The notes under the pieces: model-generated
Database searches by the model: none
The model's input: only the letters and a program-made list of their open reading frames with translations
Told to the model about the DNA's origin: nothing
Program-made: the position numbers and the translations under genes
Shown here: piece by piece, positions 17,645 to 26,666 of the stretch
How positions within the stretch are numbered: position 1 is the stretch's first letter
Layout of the letters: each line of letters opens with the position of its first letter
Assembly: GCF_000735585.1 (NCBI RefSeq)
Contig: NZ_JNNO01000009.1
Location: 1-64,000 of the forward strand
Reading direction: 5' to 3'
Length of the DNA: 64,000 nucleotides
From: Devosia sp. LC5
GTDB lineage: Bacteria; Pseudomonadota; Alphaproteobacteria; Rhizobiales; Devosiaceae

Positions 17645-18682
17645 ATGAGCCAGAAGCACAAGCCGGGTTCGCGGCCGGGCAATGCCCATCAGCGCGTCAC
17701 GCTGAAGACGCTCGCCGAGTTGACCGGCCTCAGCCTGTCGACTGTTTCCCTGTCGCTGCGTGGCGGCACCACGCTCAAGGAAGAAACCCGCCAGCGTGTG
17801 ATGGATGCCGCGCAATCTTTGGGCTATGTGCCCGATCGCGCCGGCGTGCGCCTGCGCACCGGCAAGACCAATGTGGTCGCCCTCGTGCTCGACGGCGCCG
17901 AGGATTCCATCGATTTTTCCCGCCAGATGATCCAGGGCATCGGCCACGCCATCAAGAATACGCGCTACCACCTGACGGTGATCCCCGAATTCGAGCGCCA
18001 GCAATCCACCGATACGATCCGCTATATTCTGGATAACCGCACCGCCGATGGCGTGCTCATCACCCATACCGGCCCGCGCGACCGCCGGGTACAGATGCTG
18101 ATGGATGCCGATTTCCCCTTTGTCAGCCACGGCCGCACCGAGTTTTACAGCCCCCACCCCTATCACGATTTCCATTCGGAGACCTTTGCCGCCATGGCCG
18201 TGCAGCGCCTGGCCGCCAAGGGCTGCACCAGCGCTTTGCTGGTGATAGGCGATGACAGCACCACCAATTACCACAATATCGTCACCACCTTTCATCGTGC
18301 CACCGCACAGGCCGGCATGGTCGGCCGCATCATGGATGGCTCGGTGGCGCGCGGCCGCCCCGCCGAAATGCGCCGCCTCGGCCAGGAGCTCGCCGCCGCC
18401 CCCGACCGCCCCCATGGCATTGTCAGCGACAGCGAAATGCGCACCATCGCCCTGATCGGGGGCTTGCAGGACGGCGGCCTGCAATTGGGCCGCGATTTCC
18501 AGCTGGTCTACAAACAGACCTCCGACATCCTGCCCACCCTTTTCCCCACGCTCGACAGCATCCAGGAAGACGTCTTCGGCGCCGGCGTCGAACTGACCCG
18601 CCTATTGCTCAAGCGCATCGACGGCGACACCGCAGAAAATCTGCAAACCCTGGCCGAACCCATGCCGCAATGGCGCAGCTGA
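17645..18682 (+). CDS. LacI-family transcriptional regulator of the mannoside operon
   Basis: Repressor, 345 aa. The helix-turn-helix reads VTLKTLAELTGLSLSTVSLS, with hinge LGYVPDRAGVRLRTGKTN. The effector domain spans about 70-340 (TADGVLITHTGP, FVSHGRTEF). The start at 17645 is the first Met giving the standard N-terminus; a nearby ATG at 17638 is out of frame and stops at once. It is transcribed divergently from the SBP-permease-mannosidase operon, and the shared region has two copies of one palindrome, one by each gene. That is good circumstantial evidence that this protein represses both. The effector is unknown, probably a mannose-containing sugar. Confidence 0.93.
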   Translation: MSQKHKPGSRPGNAHQRVTLKTLAELTGLSLSTVSLSLRGGTTLKEETRQRVMDAAQSLGYVPDRAGVRLRTGKTNVVALVLDGAEDSIDFSRQMIQGIGHAIKNTRYHLTVIPEFERQQSTDTIRYILDNRTADGVLITHTGPRDRRVQMLMDADFPFVSHGRTEFYSPHPYHDFHSETFAAMAVQRLAAKGCTSALLVIGDDSTTNYHNIVTTFHRATAQAGMVGRIMDGSVARGRPAEMRRLGQELAAAPDRPHGIVSDSEMRTIALIGGLQDGGLQLGRDFQLVYKQTSDILPTLFPTLDSIQEDVFGAGVELTRLLLKRIDGDTAENLQTLAEPMPQWRS

Positions 18683-18690
18683 GGAGGCAC

Positions 18691-18779
18691 GACCTCGTGG
18701 TTCGACAGGCTCACCATGAGGTCTACTTGGAGAGGAGCCTTTAGTAGACCTCATCCTGAGCTTGTCGAAGGACGAGGTC
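18691..18779. repeat. Pair of family B palindromes in opposite orientation, upstream of ytfQ
   Basis: 18691-18723 is the reverse-strand TGGT variant and 18747-18779 the forward-strand TCCT variant. The stems keep their pairing through compensatory changes. The pair also follows the LacI stop codon directly, so it may act as that gene's transcript end. Confidence 0.85.
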
Positions 18780-18861
18780 GTGGCACCGCACACCCCGCCG
18801 CGCCGCAAAACAATCACGCCGCGCAAATGGGTCGAACCCAAGCTCTCCTCCCCACCGCTCT

Positions 18862-18882
18862 CCCTCGGGCCTGACCCGAGGG
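18862..18882. repeat. Small hairpin repeat CCCTCGGG-N5-CCCGAGGG
   Basis: The 8-base perfect arms occur again at 24601-24621 with a different loop (CCTGA here, CTCGA there). Confidence 0.75.
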
Positions 18883-19006
18883 CCATTCTCCGCTTGCACT
18901 GAACGGCTGAGGGAAAGGGCAGTATTTGCTTGAAAATCCGGAACCTAAGCCCCCTTCACGCCGCCGCAAAGCAAACGGCAAACACCCCTTCACGTCGTCA
19001 CTTTAC

Positions 19007-19025
19007 ATATAATAGTACTTTATAT
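19007..19025 (+). promoter_or_regulatory. ytfQ promoter with overlapping inverted repeat
   Basis: A perfect TATAAT (-10) at 19008-19013 lies inside the inverted repeat ATATAA-TAGTACT-TTATAT (19007-19025), 58 bases before the GTG start. No good -35 is visible. A repressor bound here would cover the -10. The GntR regulator at the operon's end is the obvious candidate (inference). Confidence 0.5.
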
Positions 19026-19082
19026 ATCGTCCCCTCATCGCTGAAGGTGAATACGCCTCGGCGGCCACATTGGGAGGACATC

Positions 19083-20057
19083 GTGAACATCATTAAAACG
19101 CTCGCCGTCGCGGCGGGCCTCGCTACGGCTTTGACGTCTGTCGCTATCGCGCAGGATAGCCTGAACGGCCTGGTCGTCGGCTTCAGCCAGATCGGTTCGG
19201 AATCGGGCTGGCGCGCGGCCGAAACCTCGGTCACCAAGCAGCAGGCCGAAGAGCGCGGCATCGATCTCAAATTCGCCGATGCGCAGCAGAAGCAGGAAAA
19301 CCAGATCAAGGCCATTCGCGGCTTCATCGCCCAGGGCGTAGACGCCATCCTGGTTGCTCCCGTCGTCGCCACCGGCTGGGAAGATGTGCTGACCGAGGCC
19401 AAGGAAGCCGAAATCCCGGTTATCCTGCTCGATCGCGGCGTCGATGCCCCCGAAGACCTCTACCTCACCTCGGTCGCCTCCGATCAGGTCAAGGAAGGCC
19501 GCGTTGCCGGCGAATGGCTGGTTGCCGAAGTGGGCGATGCAGACTGCAAGATCGTCGAGCTCCAGGGCACTGTCGGCTCCACCCCCGCCATCAACCGCAA
19601 GCAGGGCTTTGAAGAAGCCATTGCCGGCCATGCTAACCTGGTCATCGCCCGCAGCCAGACCGGCGATTTCACCCGCGCCAAGGGCAAGGAAGTGATGGAA
19701 GGCTTCATCAAGGCCGAAAATGGCGGCGCCGATATCTGCGCGGTCTATGCCCATAACGATGACATGGCCGTCGGCGCCATCCAGGCCATCAAGGATGCCG
19801 GCCTCAAGCCCGGCACCGATATCAAGGTGGTCTCCATCGACGCCGTGCCGGACATCTTCGCCGCCATGGTTGCCGGGGAAGCCAATGCCACGGTCGAGCT
19901 GACCCCCAATATGGCCGGCCCCGCCTTCGACGCCCTCGCCGCCTACCTCAAGGACGGCACGGCGCCCGAGAAGTTCATCATCACCGAATCCAAGCTCTAT
20001 ACCCCCGCCGACAATCCGCAGGGCGAATATGACACCCGCAAGGGTCTGGGCTACTAA
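19083..20057 (+). CDS. ytfQ: YtfQ-like sugar ABC importer substrate-binding protein
   Basis: Periplasmic binding protein of the ribose/galactofuranose class (CUT2), 324 aa. After a Sec signal peptide (NIIKTLAVAAGLATALTSVA), the mature start reads LVVGFSQIGSESGWRAAETS, and IRGFIAQGVDAILVAPVVAT closely resembles E. coli YtfQ. The start is GTG at 19083, with gggagga 5 bases upstream; an upstream in-frame ATG at 18930 would bury the signal peptide and is rejected. It is followed by ytfR, ytfT and yjfF homologues, so the ligand is likely galactofuranose or a related aldose, though alphaproteobacterial members may bind other sugars. The control region carries a -10 overlapped by an inverted repeat. 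Confidence 0.92.
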   Translation: MNIIKTLAVAAGLATALTSVAIAQDSLNGLVVGFSQIGSESGWRAAETSVTKQQAEERGIDLKFADAQQKQENQIKAIRGFIAQGVDAILVAPVVATGWEDVLTEAKEAEIPVILLDRGVDAPEDLYLTSVASDQVKEGRVAGEWLVAEVGDADCKIVELQGTVGSTPAINRKQGFEEAIAGHANLVIARSQTGDFTRAKGKEVMEGFIKAENGGADICAVYAHNDDMAVGAIQAIKDAGLKPGTDIKVVSIDAVPDIFAAMVAGEANATVELTPNMAGPAFDALAAYLKDGTAPEKFIITESKLYTPADNPQGEYDTRKGLGY

Positions 20058-20110
20058 TCTAGGCCCCACCCGGTTCATACCGGGTGGACCAATTGCGCGA
20101 AGCCCAAGAA

Positions 20111-20201
20111 GACCTCATGGTGAGCTTGTCGAACCACGAGGTCGGGCGAGTGGAGGCCTCCGTGCCACACCCTCGTCCTTCGACAGGCTCAGGATGAGGT
20201 C
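20111..20201. repeat. Pair of family B palindromes between ytfQ and ytfR
   Basis: The TGGT variant is forward (20111-20143) and the TCCT variant reversed (20171-20201), the mirror arrangement of the pair upstream of ytfQ. It fills most of the 177-base gap between the binding-protein and ATPase genes. Confidence 0.85.
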
Positions 20202-20234
20202 TACTTTGACCTAGGGCGATCGGGGGAACGACCC

Positions 20235-21752
20235 ATGCAGGACAGCGACTACGTGCTAGAAGCACGCGGCGTGACCAAGATTTTTGGCAATCACACCGCG
20301 CTCGACGCCATCGATTTCGGCCTGCGGCCCGGCGAGGTCCATGCCCTGTTGGGTGAAAACGGGGCCGGCAAATCCACCCTGATCAAGGTTCTGACCGGCG
20401 CCTACCAGCCCGATGCCGGCGGCGTCTTCGTCGATGGCGCCCTGGTCACCCTCGACAATCCCCTCCATGCCCAAACCCACGGCATCGGCACGGTCTATCA
20501 GGAAGTAAACCTGCTGCCCAACCGCTCGGTAGCCGAAAACCTCTATCTGGGCCATCAACCGACCCGCTTCGGCCTCGTTGACCACCGGAAAATGGAAAAG
20601 GCCGCCAAGACCCTGCTCGAACGCTATGGCCTGGCGATCGATCCCAGCAGCGATCTGGGCAGCCATTCGGTCGCCGTGCAGCAGATCGTCGCCATTGCCC
20701 GCGCCGTCGAGCTCTCCGGCAAGGTATTGATCCTGGACGAGCCCACGGCCAGCCTTGACCGCAACGAAGTCGAGCGCCTGTTCGAGGTCATTGCCGACCT
20801 GAAAAAGAGCGGCCTTGCCATCATCTTCATCACCCATTTCCTCGACCAGGTCTTTGCCATTTCCGACCGCGTCACCGTGCTGCGCAATGGCCGCCTGGTC
20901 GATACCCGCCAGCTCGACAGCGTCAGCCGCACCGATGTGGTCCGCCTCATGCTGGGCAAGGACATCGCCTTTTCCGGCGCCACCGATCTCGAGCCCGAGC
21001 GCCCCACCACCGATGTGCTGCTCGATTTCAAATCCTATGGCCGCAAGCGCAGCGTGCATCCCTTCGATCTGACCATCCACAAGGGCGAGGTCATCGGCGT
21101 TGCCGGCCTGCTCGGCTCCGGCCGCACCGAAATGGCGCGCCTGATGTTCGGCGCCGATCCGGCCGATCAGGGCACAATCACCGTCGCCGGCAAGCCCACC
21201 GCCATTCGCAACACCACCGACGCCATCAGCCGCGGCTTCGGCTTCTGCCCCGAGGACCGCAAGGCCGAGGGCATTTTCGGCGATCTGTCGGTGCGCGAAA
21301 ACATCATCATCGCGCTGCAGGGCAAGCTGGGCTGGTTCCGCGCGCTCAACCGCGACGAGCAGCTCGAAATCGCCGGAAAATTCGGCGAGGCCATGGATAT
21401 CCGCGCCGCTTCGCTCGACATGCCCGTCAAGCTGCTTTCGGGCGGCAATCAGCAAAAGGTCATCCTGTCGCGCTGGCTCGCTACCGACCCCGCCTTCCTC
21501 ATCCTCGACGAACCCACCCGCGGCATTGATGTGGGCGCCCATGCCGAAATCGTGCGCACCATCAATCGGCTGCGCGACGATGGCATGGCCATGGTCGTCA
21601 TCTCCTCCGAGCTGGATGAAGTGGTGGCCTATAGTTCGCGCATCGTCGTCATGCGCGACCGCGAAATGGTGGCCGAATTGCGCGGCAAGAACATCAACCC
21701 CGGAGTCATCGTGCAGGCCATCGCCAATTCCGCCGACGAGGCCCAGCCATGA
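20235..21752 (+). CDS. ytfR: YtfR-like sugar ABC importer ATPase (two fused ATP-binding domains)
   Basis: Cytoplasmic ATPase of the CUT2 class, 505 aa, with two tandem nucleotide-binding domains. Domain 1 (about 1-245) has Walker A GENGAGKSTLIK, Walker B VLILDEPTASLD and H-loop IFITH. Domain 2 (about 255-500) has the usual degenerate Walker A LLGSGRTEMARL, signature LLSGGNQQKVILSRWL and Walker B FLILDEPTRGIDVGAHAEI. This is the RbsA/YtfR architecture. The gene is separated from ytfQ by a palindromic repeat pair and overlaps ytfT by 4 bases (ATGA). Galactofuranose specificity is inferred from similarity of the whole set. Confidence 0.93.
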   Translation: MQDSDYVLEARGVTKIFGNHTALDAIDFGLRPGEVHALLGENGAGKSTLIKVLTGAYQPDAGGVFVDGALVTLDNPLHAQTHGIGTVYQEVNLLPNRSVAENLYLGHQPTRFGLVDHRKMEKAAKTLLERYGLAIDPSSDLGSHSVAVQQIVAIARAVELSGKVLILDEPTASLDRNEVERLFEVIADLKKSGLAIIFITHFLDQVFAISDRVTVLRNGRLVDTRQLDSVSRTDVVRLMLGKDIAFSGATDLEPERPTTDVLLDFKSYGRKRSVHPFDLTIHKGEVIGVAGLLGSGRTEMARLMFGADPADQGTITVAGKPTAIRNTTDAISRGFGFCPEDRKAEGIFGDLSVRENIIIALQGKLGWFRALNRDEQLEIAGKFGEAMDIRAASLDMPVKLLSGGNQQKVILSRWLATDPAFLILDEPTRGIDVGAHAEIVRTINRLRDDGMAMVVISSELDEVVAYSSRIVVMRDREMVAELRGKNINPGVIVQAIANSADEAQP

Positions 21753-22753
21753 AGCGCCTCCATCTCGAACGCCTCGCCAATCCGCAATTGCTGGCGCTGG
21801 CCGGCGTATTGCTCATCAATTGGCTGCTGTTTCCCAATTTCTTCCGCATCACCTGGCAGGATGGGCGCCTGTTCGGCAGCCTGATCGACGTGCTCAATCG
21901 CGGCGCGCCGGTGGCGATCCTGGCCATCGGCATGACCGGGGTCATCGCCACCAAGGGCGTTGACCTCTCAGTTGGCGCCATCATGGCGGTCTGCGGCGCC
22001 GTCGCCGCCACCATGGTGGTCGCCGGCTATCCCACCCCCGTCGCGGTGATCGCCGCCCTTGCCGTCGGCATTGCCTGCGGCCTGTGGAACGGCTTCCTCG
22101 TCGCCATCCTCGATATCCAGCCCATCGTGGCAACGCTCGTGCTCATGGTGGCCGGGCGCGGCATTGCCCAATTGATCACCGAAGGCTCCATCGTCACCTT
22201 CAACGACCCGGCCCTGATCTTTATCGGCACCGGCTCCTTCCTCGGCTTCCCCATGGCCGCCGTCATCGCGCTGGCGCTGTTGATCCTGGTGACGCTTCTG
22301 GTGCGCAAGACGGCCATTGGCCTCTTCATCCAGGCCATCGGCGTCAATCGCGCCGCCGCGTCCCTCGCCGGCATTCGCAGCCGCATGCTGCTGGTCCTGG
22401 TCTATGCCTTGAGCGGCTTCTGCGCCGCCATTGCCGGCATTGTCGTGGCTGCCGACATTCGCGGCGCCGATGCCAATAATTCCGGCCTCTGGCTCGAGCT
22501 CGACGCCATCCTCGCCGTGGTTATCGGCGGCACCTCCCTGCTGGGCGGGCGCTTCTCGGTACCCATGGCGGTGGTCGGCGCCATCATCATCCAGGCCATG
22601 AATACCGGCATCCTGATGTCGGGCTTCCCGCCCGAATTCAACCTCATCGTCAAGGCCGGCATGATCATCCTGATCCTGCTGATCCAGTCGCCCTTTGCTA
22701 CGCGCCTCTTCGTCCGGCAGCGTCTCGTTCCCGCCAAGGCAGGCCCCAAATGA
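21749..22753 (+). CDS. ytfT: YtfT-like sugar ABC importer permease
   Basis: Inner-membrane permease of the RbsC/YtfT class, 334 aa, with eight to ten hydrophobic helices. The family motif GVIATKGVDLSVGAIMAVCG (about residues 68-87) and the later LDAILAVVIGGTSLLGGRFS are conserved. It overlaps the ATPase gene upstream and the second permease gene downstream by 4 bases each, so all three are translationally coupled. It probably forms a heterodimeric channel with the yjfF product. Confidence 0.92.
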   Translation: MKRLHLERLANPQLLALAGVLLINWLLFPNFFRITWQDGRLFGSLIDVLNRGAPVAILAIGMTGVIATKGVDLSVGAIMAVCGAVAATMVVAGYPTPVAVIAALAVGIACGLWNGFLVAILDIQPIVATLVLMVAGRGIAQLITEGSIVTFNDPALIFIGTGSFLGFPMAAVIALALLILVTLLVRKTAIGLFIQAIGVNRAAASLAGIRSRMLLVLVYALSGFCAAIAGIVVAADIRGADANNSGLWLELDAILAVVIGGTSLLGGRFSVPMAVVGAIIIQAMNTGILMSGFPPEFNLIVKAGMIILILLIQSPFATRLFVRQRLVPAKAGPK

Positions 22754-23727
22754 AACGCAGCCTGCGCCCCCTTGCGGCCACCGCAATCATCTTCATCATC
22801 GCCTATGCCGCCAGCGTCGTGCAATTTCCCGGCCTGCTCTCCACCCGCGTGCTGGGCAATTTCCTCACCGACAATGCCTTTCTCGGCATTGCCGCGGTCG
22901 GCATGACCTTCGTCATCATCTCGGGCGGCATCGATCTGTCGGTCGGCGCAGTCATCGGTTTCACCGGCGTGCTGGTTGCCGTGCTGATTTCCTGGCTGGG
23001 CATCCATCCACTCCTCGCCTTCGTCATCGCGCTGGGGGTCGCGGCCCTGTTCGGCGCCGCCATGGGTCTCACCATCCATTATCTGCAAGTGCCCAGTTTC
23101 ATCGTGACGCTGGCCGGCATGTTCCTCGCCCGCGGCGGCGCCTCGGTCATCACCCAGGATTCGGTGCCCATCAATCACGAATTCTATTCGACGTTGACCG
23201 GTCTCATCATCCGCCTGCCCGGCGGCGGTCGCCTCAGTTTCATTGGCCTGCTGATGGTCGCCGTCTTCCTTGCCGGGGCGTTGCTGGCCCACCGCACCCG
23301 TTTCGGCTCCTATGTCTATGCCTTGGGCGGCAATGCAGTGTCGGCCTCGCTGATGGGCGTGCCGGTGGCGCGCACTACTGTACAGATCTATATGCTCTCC
23401 AGCGTCCTTGCGGCCTTGGCGGGAATCGTCTTTTCCCTTTACACATCTGCTGGCTATCCGCTGGCGGCCGTGGGCGTCGAACTCGACGCCATCTCGGCCG
23501 TGGTGATCGGGGGAACCCTGCTCACCGGCGGCTATGGCTTTGTGCTGGGCACCTTTGTCGGCGTCATGCTGCTGGGCCTGGTGCAGACCTACATCATCTT
23601 CGATGGCACGCTGTCGAGCTGGTGGACCAAGATTGTTATTGGCGTGCTGCTATTCTTGTTCATCGTCCTGCAGCGGATCATATTTGCCGCCTCCGCACCC
23701 GGAGAAAAGTCACCCGAGAAAGTGTAG
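22750..23727 (+). CDS. yjfF: YjfF-like sugar ABC importer permease
   Basis: Second inner-membrane permease of the importer, 325 aa. It has the CUT2 signatures FVIISGGIDLSVGAVIGFTG and VELDAISAVVIGGTLLTGGY and ends with a short charged tail (APGEKSPEKV). It is paralogous to the ytfT product; two different permeases are characteristic of the YtfQRT-YjfF system and distinguish it from ribose transporters with a single RbsC. Its stop lies one base before the ATG of the GntR regulator, so the regulator belongs to the same transcript. Confidence 0.92.
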   Translation: MKRSLRPLAATAIIFIIAYAASVVQFPGLLSTRVLGNFLTDNAFLGIAAVGMTFVIISGGIDLSVGAVIGFTGVLVAVLISWLGIHPLLAFVIALGVAALFGAAMGLTIHYLQVPSFIVTLAGMFLARGGASVITQDSVPINHEFYSTLTGLIIRLPGGGRLSFIGLLMVAVFLAGALLAHRTRFGSYVYALGGNAVSASLMGVPVARTTVQIYMLSSVLAALAGIVFSLYTSAGYPLAAVGVELDAISAVVIGGTLLTGGYGFVLGTFVGVMLLGLVQTYIIFDGTLSSWWTKIVIGVLLFLFIVLQRIIFAASAPGEKSPEKV

Positions 23728-23728
23728 C

Positions 23729-24469
23729 ATGATCGAGCCAGGCAGCCTTATTCGCTCGCTTTCGGGGCGATCCGCTGCACGGAATTTCCACACCTTCGTC
23801 ATCAACGAAATCGGCCACGGCATCGTCACGGGCAAGTTCCCGGTCGGTTCGATCCTGGCCAGCGATGCGGTGATGATGGAAACCTATGGCGTCTCGCGCA
23901 CCGTGTTGCGCGAGGCGCTCAAGACGCTCGAGGCCAAGGGCCTGGTCGAGGCGCGTCCCAAGGTCGGCACCAGGGTCTCCCCCGCCAGCCGCTGGAGCTT
24001 TTTCGATCCCCAGGTACTGTTCTGGCATTTCGAAGCCAGGCCCGAGCAGCGCTTTTACGAAAGCCTTTTCGACGTGCGAGAAGCGCTCGAAAGCCGCGCC
24101 GCCGAACTCGCGAGCCACCGCCGCACGGCCGATGAAATCCGCATCCTCAAATATTGGGCCCATCAGATGGATATCGCCGAAGATGGCGTTGAACCCCACC
24201 TGCTGGCCGCCCTCGAGATCCACCGCGCCATCGCCGAAAGCTCCGGCAATGCCCTGCTCCGCTCGGTCACCGGCGTGGTCGAACTGACCATGGTCCTGGC
24301 AGCCAAATTCGCCCCGTCCGACGGCCTCCGCCAGCGCCACACCGACTCCATCGCCCAGCACGAAGCCCTCGTAAGCGCCATGGAACGCGGCGACAGCAAC
24401 GCCGCCGTGCAACTGATGCAATCCATCATCACCCGCGACAAGCAGCAGACCATGGCGGTGTTCGGCTGA
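23729..24469 (+). CDS. GntR-family regulator, FadR subfamily (FCD domain)
   Basis: Transcription factor, 246 aa. The N-terminal winged helix (about 15-80) includes VMMETYGVSRTVLREALKTL and GLVEARPKVGTRV. The C-terminal FCD ligand domain (about 100-235) has LFDVREALESRAAELA and the metal-ligand-like histidines of LLAALEIHRAIAESSGN and QHEALVSAME. Relatives such as DgoR control sugar-acid or galactose-derivative catabolism. The frame is open further upstream inside yjfF, but the ATG at 23729 fits the family's N-terminus. As last gene of the ytf-type operon it most likely controls that operon, possibly at the inverted repeat over the ytfQ -10. Confidence 0.92.
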   Translation: MIEPGSLIRSLSGRSAARNFHTFVINEIGHGIVTGKFPVGSILASDAVMMETYGVSRTVLREALKTLEAKGLVEARPKVGTRVSPASRWSFFDPQVLFWHFEARPEQRFYESLFDVREALESRAAELASHRRTADEIRILKYWAHQMDIAEDGVEPHLLAALEIHRAIAESSGNALLRSVTGVVELTMVLAAKFAPSDGLRQRHTDSIAQHEALVSAMERGDSNAAVQLMQSIITRDKQQTMAVFG

Positions 24470-24512
24470 GCGGGCCCCTGCGTGACCCCGACTCTCCCCC
24501 ACCCACCGTGTC

Positions 24513-24532
24513 ATTCCGGCGCAGGCCGGAAT
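24513..24532. repeat. Palindromic repeat ATTCCGGC-GCAG-GCCGGAAT
   Basis: Perfect 8-base arms with a four-base loop. The sequence is of a kind commonly dispersed in alphaproteobacterial genomes. It lies downstream of the GntR gene in a gene-free 219-base stretch. Confidence 0.8.
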
Positions 24533-24600
24533 CCATGCTGAAGGCCATCCCAACGCTGGATGGCGTGGGAGCTGCCCAAATCCATCCCACCCACAATTCT

Positions 24601-24621
24601 CCCTCGGGCTCGACCCGAGGG
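24601..24621. repeat. Small hairpin repeat, second copy
   Basis: CCCTCGGG-CTCGA-CCCGAGGG is the same stem as at 18862. It lies between the convergent GntR and ATPase genes and may serve as a bidirectional transcript end. Confidence 0.75.
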
Positions 24622-24688
24622 CCACTCGCCCCAACCACCAGCCCCTCGGGTCAACCCAAAGGGAAAACGATTGTGGTTATACGACGCA

Positions 24689-25756
24689 TCAATTCTCGCT
24701 CACCCGCTCCCCGCTCGCCGCATCGAACACGTAAACATGGTGCGGCGCCGCACGCACCGTCAGCGCGCCATCGAGCGCAATGTCATCCTCCCCGCTGATT
24801 ACCACGGTCACCGGCCTGCCATGCACATCCAGCGTCACAAAGGTCTGCCCGCCAGTCGGCTCGACGAAGCTGATCTGCCCGGTAATCGCCGTTCCCTCGC
24901 CGCCTACCAGCAAATGCTCGGGCCGCACGCCGACCACCACAGCCTGCCCCTCGGCCAGTTTCTGCCCGGCGGCAAACGCGAAATCGGTGCCCTCCGCGCT
25001 CCGCGCCAGCCCGTCCTGCATCACCGCATCGACAAAATTCATCGCCGGCGAACCGATGAACCCGGCGACGAACAGATTGGCCGGCCGCCTGTACAGCTCC
25101 ATCGGTGAACCCGATTGCTGGATCACGCCCCGGTTCAGCACCACGACCCGATCGGCCAGCGTCATTGCCTCCACCTGGTCATGCGTCACATAGATCGAGG
25201 TCACCCCCACCTTCTTGTGCAGCGCCTTGATCTCACCGCGCATCTGCACCCGCAATTTGGCGTCGAGGTTCGACAGCGGCTCATCGAACAGGAACACCGA
25301 CGGGTCCCGCACAACGGCCCGGCCCATGGCCACGCGTTGCCTTTGCCCGCCCGAAAGCTGGCTCGGCTTGCGCTCCAGCAAGGGCTCCAGCTCCAGCATG
25401 CGCGCCGCCTGGATCACCCGCCGCTCGATTTCCGCCTTGGGCTTACCCGCCAGTTCCAGGTTAAAGCTCAGATTGCGATAGACGCTCATATGCGGATAAA
25501 GCGCATAGCTCTGGAACACCATGGCGATATTGCGCTCGCGCGGCGTCAGGTCATTGACCACCCTGTCCCCGATCAGGATATCGCCCCCCGTAATCTCCTC
25601 CAGCCCCGCCACCATGCGCAAAATGGTGGATTTCCCGCAGCCCGAGGGCCCCACCAGCGCGACGAATTCGCCGTCGGCCACCGTGAGATTGATGTCCTCG
25701 ATCACCGAGACCGCACCATAGCTTTTTTCGAGGTTCCTTAGTTCCAGTCCGGCCAT
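24689..25756 (-). CDS. Sugar ABC importer ATP-binding protein (MalK/UgpC type)
   Basis: Cytoplasmic ATPase, 355 aa. It has Walker [10 protein letters not shown], signature [14 protein letters not shown], Walker [14 protein letters not shown]-loop [15 protein letters not shown] and a C-terminal OB/TOBE domain ([14 protein letters not shown]). It is the fourth and last gene of the minus-strand SBP-permease-permease-ATPase operon, starting 38 bases after the MalG-type gene. No residue shows which sugar is carried. The divergent ROK/oxidoreductase/ThuA genes suggest a disaccharide or its oxidised form. Confidence 0.95.
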   Translation of the reverse strand: MAGLELRNLEKSYGAVSVIEDINLTVADGEFVALVGPSGCGKSTILRMVAGLEEITGGDILIGDRVVNDLTPRERNIAMVFQSYALYPHMSVYRNLSFNLELAGKPKAEIERRVIQAARMLELEPLLERKPSQLSGGQRQRVAMGRAVVRDPSVFLFDEPLSNLDAKLRVQMRGEIKALHKKVGVTSIYVTHDQVEAMTLADRVVVLNRGVIQQSGSPMELYRRPANLFVAGFIGSPAMNFVDAVMQDGLARSAEGTDFAFAAGQKLAEGQAVVVGVRPEHLLVGGEGTAITGQISFVEPTGGQTFVTLDVHGRPVTVVISGEDDIALDGALTVRAAPHHVYVFDAASGERVSEN

Positions 25757-25793
25757 TCATGCCTCCTCTACAGCGCCGATTGCTCGTCGCCCC

Positions 25794-26666
25794 TTATTTG
25801 ACTGCGCCAGCGGTGAGGCCGGCAATGATGTGTTTTTGTGCCGCGAAGAACACGATGACGGTGGGCAGAATGGTGAGCGTGATGAACGCCAGGATCAGCT
25901 GCCAATCGGTGCTGAATTCCCCGCGATAGACCATGATGCCCAAGGGCCAGGGATATTTGCTCTCCGAATTGAGCATGATCAGCGGCAGGATATAGCTGTT
26001 CCAGCTGCCCACGAACGAGATGATCCCCACCGTGGCGATGATCGGCCGGCTCAGCGGCAGCGAGATATGCCAGAAAAACCGCAGATAACCCGCCCCATCC
26101 ACAAACGCCGCGTCGAACAGCTCGGGCGGCAGGTTCTTGAAGTAATTGCGGAACAGCAGGATGCTCATGCCCAGCCCGAACGCCACCTGCGGCAGCACCA
26201 CGCCCCAATAGGTGTCGAGCAGGCCCAGGTCGCGAATGCGGATGAACAGCGGCAGGATGGCCGTCGCCGCCGGAAACATCAGCCCGATCAGGAAATAATT
26301 GAGCAGGAAGTCCGAGCCGAAGAATTTGACATGGGCGAAGGTGAAGGCCGCCATGGAGGCAAACAACAGCGTCAGGAACACGGTCAGCCCCGCAATCAGC
26401 AGGGAATTGCCCATCTGCATCCAATAGCGCTGGCTGGTGAGGATATTACCGTAATTGCTCCACTGCCATTCGGCCGGCAGCCCGAACGGATTGCCGCGCA
26501 ATTCGCCCAGCGTCTTGAACCCGCCCAAAGCCGTGGTCAGCAGGGGAATGATGACAATGCCGGCAATGATCAGCATGGACACATAGAGATAGGTCTGCGT
26601 TCCGGCGCTCAATCGCCGGCCGCTGCTGGCGGTTGTTGCCGCGTCGATAGGTGCTGCTTCAGTCAT
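25794..26666 (-). CDS. Sugar ABC importer permease (MalG type)
   Basis: Inner-membrane permease, 290 aa, with six helices and the EAA loop ELFDAAFVDGAGYLRFFWHISLP. The N-terminal cytoplasmic tail is Ala/Thr-rich (MTEAAPIDAATTASSGRRL), then the first helix spans about 27-47. The C-terminus QKHIIAGLTAGAVK matches the MalG-type consensus. It overlaps the MalF-type gene by 8 bases. It works with the ATPase at 24689-25756 and the binding protein at 27669-28964. Confidence 0.93.
   Translation of the reverse strand: MTEAAPIDAATTASSGRRLSAGTQTYLYVSMLIIAGIVIIPLLTTALGGFKTLGELRGNPFGLPAEWQWSNYGNILTSQRYWMQMGNSLLIAGLTVFLTLLFASMAAFTFAHVKFFGSDFLLNYFLIGLMFPAATAILPLFIRIRDLGLLDTYWGVVLPQVAFGLGMSILLFRNYFKNLPPELFDAAFVDGAGYLRFFWHISLPLSRPIIATVGIISFVGSWNSYILPLIMLNSESKYPWPLGIMVYRGEFSTDWQLILAFITLTILPTVIVFFAAQKHIIAGLTAGAVK

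Noticed and set aside
18930..19082. Upstream extension of ytfQ from ATG 18930
   Set aside because: It would run through the promoter and -10 box and place 51 residues before the signal peptide; GTG 19083 has a textbook ribosome site.
20256..21542. 428-aa minus-strand frame opposite ytfR
   Set aside because: Gly/Asp/Ala-rich shadow of a two-domain ATPase.
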